Assembly: GCA_014360805.1 (NCBI GenBank)
Contig: JACIWU010000017.1
Coordinates: forward strand, 1-45,501
DNA from: Chloroflexota bacterium
GTDB lineage: Bacteria; Chloroflexota; Anaerolineae; DTLA01
Length of the DNA: 45,501 nt
Direction of reading: 5' to 3'
The notes beneath the pieces are model-generated. The model ran no database searches. It saw only the letters and a program-made list of their open reading frames with translations, and was not told the origin of the DNA. The position numbers and the translations under genes were made by a program. The number at the start of each line of letters is the position of its first letter. The first letter of the stretch is position 1. Below, in pieces: positions 40,249 to 45,501 of this stretch.

Positions 40249-40677
40249 ATGAAACTCGCCAGCCTGGAGTATTTGGAAGAAGTCAAGAGGCGCTCCAATG
40301 CAGACCCGCAGTATCTGGAACTGGCCAAGGGCAACAACGAGTCGTACACCCTGGTGCTGGAGCCGGAGCCGGCGCAGGGCGTCCACGAGCGCATCATCAT
40401 CGGGTTTGACAACGTGGACGGCAAGATGAACGAGGTGTGGATCGGCGAGCGGCCGACGTTGTTCACCCTGTCGGCACCCTATGGCGTGTGGGTGGACATC
40501 CTGCGCGGCAAGATGGGCGCCACCAAGGCCATCACCATGCGCAAACTCAAGACGCAAGGCCCGTTCCTGCAACTCCTGCAGGGCGCCAACCGCATCATCC
40601 GCTGGGTGGAAATCCTGACGACCATCCCCACGGAGTTTGAGGGCAACTACGCCCAGTACAACCTGCCGGGGAAGTAG
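40249..40677 (+). CDS. SCP2 sterol-transfer-like small protein
   Basis: A 142-residue soluble protein probably of the SCP2 lipid-binding fold: IIIGFDNVDGKMNEVWIGER is followed by PTLFTLSAPYGVWVDILRGK, a usual position for the SCP2 beta-sheet, and by a helical segment GPFLQLLQGANRIIRWVEIL. GAGGAGG precedes ATG. Its role may be lipid or acyl-CoA binding. The short 40186-40248 spacer is made of repeated CTGACCGCTG-like units. The family call is tentative. The following 40678-40878 contains no supportable gene. Confidence 0.7.
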   Translation: MKLASLEYLEEVKRRSNADPQYLELAKGNNESYTLVLEPEPAQGVHERIIIGFDNVDGKMNEVWIGERPTLFTLSAPYGVWVDILRGKMGATKAITMRKLKTQGPFLQLLQGANRIIRWVEILTTIPTEFEGNYAQYNLPGK

Positions 40678-40878
40678 TAGCGGCAGGGGGCTGGCAAGCG
40701 GGTCTCTGCACGCGCCCGACGGGGAGCCGGACGCCAACACGGGCGCGGCAAGGCGCTGCGTGTGACGGCCTGCGCTTCACCTGCGCCGCGGAGCGCGGCG
40801 GGCGGCGGCGGGTGGATGCGCGGGCTGTGCTGGATCGCGTCTCCGACGTCTGCCAAGCGCTCGGCTTCGCTTGTAATC

Positions 40879-41220
40879 CTACGGATATGCCTCCAGCCCG
40901 GCTTTCAGCGCTCCTTCAACCGTTCCGTCTACGTAGTCTGACCCCGGGAAGAACCACTCATCAGGATCGTACCGTTCGTCGCTGTACAGGTAGATCGCAA
41001 AGTCCCAATCATCCATGCGCCCCGTGTACTCCAGGCGACAGATGGGCCCTTTCACACCGTGGTCAAACCGATCAAGGTACACATACCTCCCCCGGTAACG
41101 GGCTACGTAATAGCAGTCGGGGTCTTTGATAACGGTCTCGTTGAATTTCTTTATGATCGCTTCAACCTTTTGCCGGACTTCCGGTGGAATACCTTGGGCA
41201 CGCATATTGTTGATTTGCAT
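40879..41220 (-). CDS. Hypothetical protein, family not recognised
   Basis: About 113 residues. It has an N-terminal helix (IPPEVRQKVEAIIKKFNETV) and a beta-rich part (CYYVARYRGRYVYLDRFDHG, ICRLEYTGRMDDWDFAIYLY) with acidic loops (SDERYDPDEWFFPGSDYVDG), ending EGALKAGLEAYP. There are no membrane segments. The pattern with a short helix and a folded strand domain resembles small bacterial proteins that often have no assigned function. The in-frame ATG at 41322 overlaps the -10 box of the promoter at 41318-41347, so a later start (41220, or 41205) is chosen. Codon composition is lower in GC than neighbours, suggesting recent acquisition. Confidence 0.7.
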   Translation of the reverse strand: MQINNMRAQGIPPEVRQKVEAIIKKFNETVIKDPDCYYVARYRGRYVYLDRFDHGVKGPICRLEYTGRMDDWDFAIYLYSDERYDPDEWFFPGSDYVDGTVEGALKAGLEAYP

Positions 41221-41317
41221 CCTTTGTTTCAGTTGTCCATCCTCATCATGCGAGACTCGCGCGGATGCTTTTTGTGCTATACTGAGAGCGACACGGTTGC
41301 CTGCGAACTGATGCCCA

Positions 41318-41347
41318 ATCATAACTCCACAACGGCGGCGTTGTCAA
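41318..41347 (-). promoter_or_regulatory. Promoter of the unrecognised small gene
   Basis: On the minus strand, perfect TTGACA -35 (41347-41342), 18-nt spacer, TATGAT (41323-41318). Confidence 0.6.
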
Positions 41348-41448
41348 TTCGGAAAACTACACATTTCGGTGGAGATTATTGAATCTCGCTACTCCAATAG
41401 AACACTCGCATCTTCAGTTCGGCCCGTCAGAACAGGGGGCCGCTAGAC

Positions 41449-41475
41449 GTAGGGCAAATTGCCAATTTGCCCTAC
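41449..41475. repeat. 27-nt palindrome with GTAGGGC/GCCCTAC ends
   Basis: GTAGGGCAAATTG (41449-41461) and its exact reverse complement (41463-41475) around a single central C. The ends match the 9-157 and 13833-13890 repeats but the core is different. A further half copy, GTAGGGCAGGTTTCTAT, is at 41619-41635. The rest of 41323-41654 contains no supportable gene. Confidence 0.8.
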
Positions 41476-41654
41476 GATGGCCGCCGAGAGAGCAGCGCCA
41501 ACCGAATGTGCGACCTCCCGATGGGCCTCCTGGCGCTGTGTTACCACATCGTGCGTTCTTATGAAAAAGCGAGCGTGAGTAGGCAGACCGATAATCGGCA
41601 GCATGAAACGCATAGAGTGTAGGGCAGGTTTCTATCGCGCCCCGGTCGGGGGTT

Positions 41655-41683
41655 TTGACAATCCTCCGAGGGCGGCGTATAAT
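41655..41683 (+). promoter_or_regulatory. Promoter of the flavoprotein reductase gene
   Basis: Perfect TTGACA (41655-41660), 17-nt spacer, perfect TATAAT (41678-41683). Confidence 0.88.
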
Positions 41684-41760
41684 GTCTTGTGAAGAATTGC
41701 ACAATAGCGCCCGCGGTCGGTTGCACCTGCGGGTAGCCCGCTGCAAGGAGAGAGTACCCT

Positions 41761-44025
41761 ATGGACTATGAGGAACGCTTGCGACAATGGGTGAGCGGCT
41801 ACGGCGACTGGTTCGCGGACGAGGGCAAACTCCGCGATGGTCGCATGACCGCCGACCTGTACCCGTACACCCACCTGTTTCAGCCCATCCAGGTCAACGG
41901 CGTGAAGATTCGCAACCGCATCGTCATGGGGCCGATGGGCAACATCTGCATGGCCGACGAGACGGGCCGACCCAGCGCCAAGATGATTGAGTACTTCGTG
42001 GCGCGGGCCAAGGGCGGTGTGGGCCTGATCACATCGGGGCTGGTCCCCGTGAGCCACGGCGTGGACCCGTCGGTTACGGAGCCGGGCGGCCTGTCCTACT
42101 TCCCGCGCATTGACCGTTCGCGCACCAACTATGCGGGCTGGCGCATCCTGGCGGAGAACTGCCACGCCCACGGCGCGCGCTTCTTCATCCAACTCACGCC
42201 GGGCCTGGGGCGCGTCGGCTCGCCCGAGTGCCTGGTCAAGAAGTACAAACTGCCCATCTCGTCCTATTGGAATCCCAACTTCTACATCCCCGAAGTGCCG
42301 TGCCGCCCGCTGACCAACCGCGAGTGCTGGAGAATCATCAAGAACGCGGGCCAGGCTGCCGCCGACGCCAAGGGCCTGCTCATTGACGGCGTGTATCTCC
42401 ACGGCCACGAGGGGTATCTCCTGGAGCAGATGACCAATCCGGCCTTCAACCGCCGAAAATGGGGCAAATTCGCCGACTGGCAGGCGTTCGGGATTGAACT
42501 GGTTCGGGAGATTCGCAAGCGCACCGGCCCGCGCTACCCCATCATGTACCGCATTGACCTGTCGCTGGCGCTCAATGCCACCTACGGCGAGCGGATGCAG
42601 TCGGTCAAGGGCCTGCGCCGGTTCCGCAACGAGCGCACGGTGGAGATGACGCTGGAGTACATGGTCAACCTGGTGCGCGCCGGGGTGGACATGTTTGACG
42701 TGGACTTGGGATGCTACGACAACTGGTGGCTGCCGCACCCGCCGGCGTCCATGCCGCCTGGATGCTACCTGGAGGTGGCCAAGATCGTCAAGGACTACTT
42801 CGCCGAGCACGGCGTCAAGTCCAACGCCGGGCTGGATGTGCCCATCGTGGCCGTGGGCAAACTGGGCTACCCGGACCTGGCGGAGCGCGCCTTGCGAGAA
42901 GGGATGTGCGACATGGTGATGCTGGCGCGGCCTCTGCTGGCCGACCCCGAATGGCCCAACAAGGCCTACGCAGGCCGGGTCAGCGAAATCATCCCGTGCA
43001 TCGGCGATCAGGAAGGCTGCCTCAACGAGTTCCTGGAGGGCGGGCATCCCCAGTGCGCCGTGAACCCGCGCACCGGCTTTGAGGAACTGCTGGCCGAGAC
43101 GCCGCCCCGCGCTGAGAAGCCCAAGCGCATCGCCGTGGTGGGGGCCGGCCCCGCCGGGGTGGTGTGCGCCACGACGGCGGCCCGCCGCGGCCATCGCGTT
43201 ACGCTGTACGACAGGAACGACAAGGCGGGCGGCACGCTCATCCCCGGCTGCGTCCCCAAGATCAAGTACGATGTCGCCAACTACGTGGACTACCTGAACG
43301 CCGCGGTGGGGCGCCACGCCCGCGACTACGACCTGACGGTGCGGTTCCGCACGGACGTGTCGCCCGAGGACCTGCGCGCGGGCGGGTTTGACGCCGTCGT
43401 CGTCTGCGCGGGCGCGAAGCCATGCGGCCTGCCCGTGCCCGGCGCTGACCTGCCCCATGTGGTCCAGGCGGTGGATGTGCTCCGCAACCCCGCGCTGGCC
43501 GAGGGCAAGGGCAAAATCGTGGTCGTGGGCGGCGGGTCCGTGGGCTGCGAGACGGCCTACTTCCTGGCCTACGAACTGGGCAAGGACGTAACGGTGGTGG
43601 AGATGCTGCCCTACTTCATGAAGGGCGTGTGCACGGCGAACCGTGGGCACCTGATCCATCACCTGGAGCGCAAGGGCGTGCGGCTGCTGAACTGCGCCAC
43701 GATCCAGCGCATCGGCGAGCGCGAGGTGGTCATTGCGCGCAACGTGTCGCCGACGGTGCCCGACCCATACGTAACGTGGCGGCCCATTCTGCCCGAGAAC
43801 GTGCCCAACCCGCTGGCGCGGCCCATCCGCGAGGAAGTGCGCGAGGAGACGCTGGCGGCCGACCTGGTGGTGCTCGCCGTGGGGATGAAGCCCGACGAGT
43901 CCCTGTACGAGGCGTGCGTGCGCGAGCGGGTGGCTGCCGAGGTGCACAACCTGGGCGATTCGTTCTCCGTGGGGCGCGTGTTTGAGGCGGTCAAGGCGGG
44001 CTATCGGGTAGGGCTGGCGCTCTGA
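41761..44025 (+). CDS. Old-yellow-enzyme/2,4-dienoyl-CoA-reductase-like flavoprotein with CxxD cluster motif
   Basis: A 754-residue multidomain oxidoreductase. The N-terminal TIM barrel (about 35-400) is an NADH:flavin oxidoreductase domain (LFQPIQVNGVKIRNRIVMGP; DGVYLHGHEGYLLEQMTNPA). A cluster-binding stretch follows, then an FAD/NAD domain with AVVGAGPAGVVCA (about 458-470) and VVVGGGSVGCETAYFLAYEL (about 582-601). In this family the [4Fe-4S] motif is CxxC...C...C; here it reads Cys413-Ile-Gly-Asp416...Cys420...Cys432, so the second Cys is Asp. The cluster may be Asp-ligated or lost. The substrate could be an enoate, dienoyl-CoA or trimethylamine-like compound. It is monocistronic, with its own strong promoter; CAAGGAGAG precedes the ATG. 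Confidence 0.93.
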   Translation: MDYEERLRQWVSGYGDWFADEGKLRDGRMTADLYPYTHLFQPIQVNGVKIRNRIVMGPMGNICMADETGRPSAKMIEYFVARAKGGVGLITSGLVPVSHGVDPSVTEPGGLSYFPRIDRSRTNYAGWRILAENCHAHGARFFIQLTPGLGRVGSPECLVKKYKLPISSYWNPNFYIPEVPCRPLTNRECWRIIKNAGQAAADAKGLLIDGVYLHGHEGYLLEQMTNPAFNRRKWGKFADWQAFGIELVREIRKRTGPRYPIMYRIDLSLALNATYGERMQSVKGLRRFRNERTVEMTLEYMVNLVRAGVDMFDVDLGCYDNWWLPHPPASMPPGCYLEVAKIVKDYFAEHGVKSNAGLDVPIVAVGKLGYPDLAERALREGMCDMVMLARPLLADPEWPNKAYAGRVSEIIPCIGDQEGCLNEFLEGGHPQCAVNPRTGFEELLAETPPRAEKPKRIAVVGAGPAGVVCATTAARRGHRVTLYDRNDKAGGTLIPGCVPKIKYDVANYVDYLNAAVGRHARDYDLTVRFRTDVSPEDLRAGGFDAVVVCAGAKPCGLPVPGADLPHVVQAVDVLRNPALAEGKGKIVVVGGGSVGCETAYFLAYELGKDVTVVEMLPYFMKGVCTANRGHLIHHLERKGVRLLNCATIQRIGEREVVIARNVSPTVPDPYVTWRPILPENVPNPLARPIREEVREETLAADLVVLAVGMKPDESLYEACVRERVAAEVHNLGDSFSVGRVFEAVKAGYRVGLAL

Positions 44026-44137
44026 GGCCGCGGCCTAAGGTGAGCAACAGTGGCAGAGGTCGCGACTCGGTTACAAAGTCCGTTGGTAGACCTCGTTGCG
44101 AGGGCGCGGAGCATCCGGGGCAATCCCTGGTCATACA

Positions 44138-44468
44138 CCTCACCCCCGGCCTACGACCTCTGGCTCTCTGCGGGCGGCGAGGGGGAACGAGGGGGTGAGG
44201 TCGGGCGAGATGGCTTCGCTCACGATAACGCACGAGGAGAATGTGCGCGGAGTTCACCGACACAAGGTGAAATCGAGCCGAGATCGTGAAACGCTTGTAA
44301 GTTTTGTGTATCATACTACAATACTAGGGCGCGCACAGGCTGTATGCAGAAACACGGGGTGCATGTTTCGGTTCGCTGCCTGGGATGATCTGGGGTGGCT
44401 AGCGGTGGAAGGAAGAGGGGTTCCCCCTCACCCTGACCCTCTCCCCATGGGAGAGGGCTAGGGTGAGG
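44138..44468. repeat. Two copies of a CCTCACCC...GGGTGAGG inverted repeat
   Basis: Copy 1: CCTCACCCCC (44138-44147) with exact reverse complement GGGGGTGAGG (44191-44200). Copy 2: CCTCACCC (44426-44433) with GGGTGAGG (44461-44468), containing an inner CCCTCTCCC/GGGAGAGGG stem. They occupy the gap upstream of the epimerase gene; no gene is supported in 44026-44496. Confidence 0.75.
44295..44322 (+). promoter_or_regulatory. Possible promoter of the epimerase gene
   Basis: TTGTAA (44295-44300), 16-nt spacer, TACAAT (44317-44322) in a locally AT-rich stretch, about 175 nt before the start codon. Confidence 0.5.
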
Positions 44469-44496
44469 CTGCTAACCCATTCGGGAGGTGTTTGCC

Positions 44497-45420
44497 ATGC
44501 GGATTCTGATCACAGGTGGGACGGGACTCATCGGGTCGGCGCTGGCGGCGGAACTGGCGCAGGCCGGGCACGAGGTCATCGTGCTGACCCGCAACCCCGA
44601 CAAGGCCACCGGCCTGCCGGCGGGCGTCCGCGCGGAACGCTGGGACGGGCGCACGGCGCAGGGCTGGGGGCATCTGGCCGACGGCGCGGGCGCCATCGTG
44701 AACCTGGCGGGCGCCAGCATCGCCGGCGAAGGTCTCCTGCCCAGCCGTTGGACGGACGAGCGCAAGTATCTCATCCTCCAGAGCCGCCTGGACGCGGGCC
44801 GCGCCGTGGTGGAGGCCGTGCAGCAGGCCGCCCACAAGCCCGGCGTCGTCGTCCAGGCGTCGGGCATCGGCATCTACGGGTTCGCGGACGACCGGGTGCT
44901 GGACGAGACCGCGCCCGCCGGGACCGACTGGCTCGCGCAGGTGGCCGTGCAGTGGGAGGCGGCGACCGCGCCGGTGGAAGCCATGGGCGTGCGCCGTGTC
45001 GTCATCCGCACGGCGGTGGTGTTCAGCCGAACGGGCGGGGTGCTGCCGCTGATGCTCCTGCCGTTTCGCCTGTTCGTCGGCGGGCCAGTCGGCAGCGGCA
45101 GGCAGTACGTCTCGTGGATTCACCTCGCCGACGAGGTGGGCGCCATTCGGTTCCTGATTGAGAACCCCGCCGCTTCCGGCCCGTTCAACCTGGTCGCGCC
45201 CGACGTGATGACCAACGCCGAGGTGAGCCGCGTCATCGGGCGGGTGCTACGCCGCCCGTCCTGGTTTCCCCTTCCCGCGTTCGCCATGCGACTGATGTTC
45301 GGCGAGGTCGCCACGCTGCTCCTGGAGGGCCAGCGCGCGCAACCGAAGCGCCTGCTGGAACTGGGGTACACGTTCCGCTTCCCCACGCTGGAAGCCGCGC
45401 TGCGGGACTTGACACGATAG
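44497..45420 (+). CDS. TIGR01777-family SDR epimerase-like protein
   Basis: A 307-residue extended short-chain dehydrogenase. The Rossmann motif [20 protein letters not shown] (about 5-24) binds NAD(P). [18 protein letters not shown] (with the Tyr of the usual YxxxK position altered in context) and [10 protein letters not shown] are typical of the TIGR01777/YfcH group. C-terminal [20 protein letters not shown] and [19 protein letters not shown] complete the domain, followed by the DUF1731-like tail ([20 protein letters not shown]). GGGAGG lies 8 nt before ATG 44497. Physiological substrate unknown. A diverged ATCCACG-type repeat (45441-45472) follows. Confidence 0.92.
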   Translation: MRILITGGTGLIGSALAAELAQAGHEVIVLTRNPDKATGLPAGVRAERWDGRTAQGWGHLADGAGAIVNLAGASIAGEGLLPSRWTDERKYLILQSRLDAGRAVVEAVQQAAHKPGVVVQASGIGIYGFADDRVLDETAPAGTDWLAQVAVQWEAATAPVEAMGVRRVVIRTAVVFSRTGGVLPLMLLPFRLFVGGPVGSGRQYVSWIHLADEVGAIRFLIENPAASGPFNLVAPDVMTNAEVSRVIGRVLRRPSWFPLPAFAMRLMFGEVATLLLEGQRAQPKRLLELGYTFRFPTLEAALRDLTR

Positions 45421-45440
45421 GCCGGACGGGTTCTGCCCCT

Positions 45441-45472
45441 GTAACCGCGAATCACGCCAATCCACGCGAATG
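45441..45472. repeat. Diverged copy of the ATCCACGAAT repeat
   Basis: Reads AACCGCGAATCACGCCAATC, then CACGCGAAT. It lies 21 nt after the epimerase stop and here does not provide a stop codon. Confidence 0.6.
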
Positions 45473-45501
45473 GGGAATTGGGCGTAGCCTTGACACGCCC
45501 T

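Noticed and set aside
41480-41580. Degenerate TrmH-like end (a frame reading MGLLALCYHIVRSYEKASV)
   Set aside because: Too short and needs a frameshift to link with the upstream PNV; resemblance may be chance.
41632-43947. 771-codon open frame on the minus strand opposite the flavoprotein gene
   Set aside because: Rich in His/Gln/Val/Gly with no domain pattern; an antisense shadow of a well-recognised enzyme.
44050-44289. 79-codon open frame upstream of the epimerase gene
   Set aside because: No ribosome-binding site, no domain, and it runs through a dispersed inverted repeat.

Overview
The window reads as chromosomal DNA of a high-GC Chloroflexota bacterium, most likely an Anaerolineae-type lineage. 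That placement is inferred from gene content and style: DUF348/G5/3D cell-wall protein beside rsmA, LysM proteins with long Pro/Thr linkers, a sortase, a YfhO-type membrane giant, DUF2089/SHOCT-type small proteins, GH57 enzyme, K+-independent membrane pyrophosphatase, and many dispersed palindromic repeats. No ribosomal RNA or phylogenetic marker with a decisive signature is present. Promoters are unusually easy to read: many genes have TTGCCA/TTGACA, a 16-18 nt spacer and TATAAT.

Layout. 1-640: tandem palindromic repeats, tRNA-Ser(GGA), large-type SRP RNA. 686-5101: yabE-like wall protein and rsmA (+), then a sortase and a LysM lipoprotein (-). 5181-9595: hpf, a conserved unknown possibly of nucleotidyltransferase fold, an HNH protein, a response regulator with a degenerate receiver, and a polyprenol-phosphate mannosyltransferase. 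9592-13719: a 1375-residue YfhO-flippase fusion translationally coupled to the mannosyltransferase. 13751-17340: an accessory stretch with three stacked repeat families, a TrmH-family methyltransferase, a toxin-antitoxin-like nucleotidyltransferase pair, a TrmH 3' fragment, a shrunken DUF5615 toxin, a thiolase, a beheaded BrnT toxin and its surviving antitoxin. 17550-21349: GT-C glycosyltransferase and galT-galK. 21382-21656: a DnaA-box cluster next to an AT-rich stretch, a candidate oriC. 21677-26166: canonical response regulator, a probably leaderless LysM/lamin-tail protein, a histidine phosphatase, and an overlapping operon ending in a dipeptidase and a standalone archaeal-type Thr-tRNA editing domain. 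26270-29118: DUF2089-GNAT-SHOCT-YvlB-YvlD-like operon. 29319-36052: YifB/ComM ATPase, PIG-L deacetylase, greA-lysS-GH57 operon with a doubly attenuated leader. 36075-45420: hppA with a structured leader, zinc alcohol dehydrogenase, SCP2-like protein, an unknown, an Old-Yellow-Enzyme/dienoyl-CoA-reductase type flavoprotein, and a TIGR01777 epimerase.

Most of the window is ordinary housekeeping and envelope biology. I do not see a convincing wholly new multi-gene system. The observations most worth following are the oriC-like region, the YfhO-flippase fusion, the greA and hppA leaders, the decayed toxin-antitoxin modules, the CxxD iron-sulfur variant, and a dispersed repeat that supplies stop codons to two genes.
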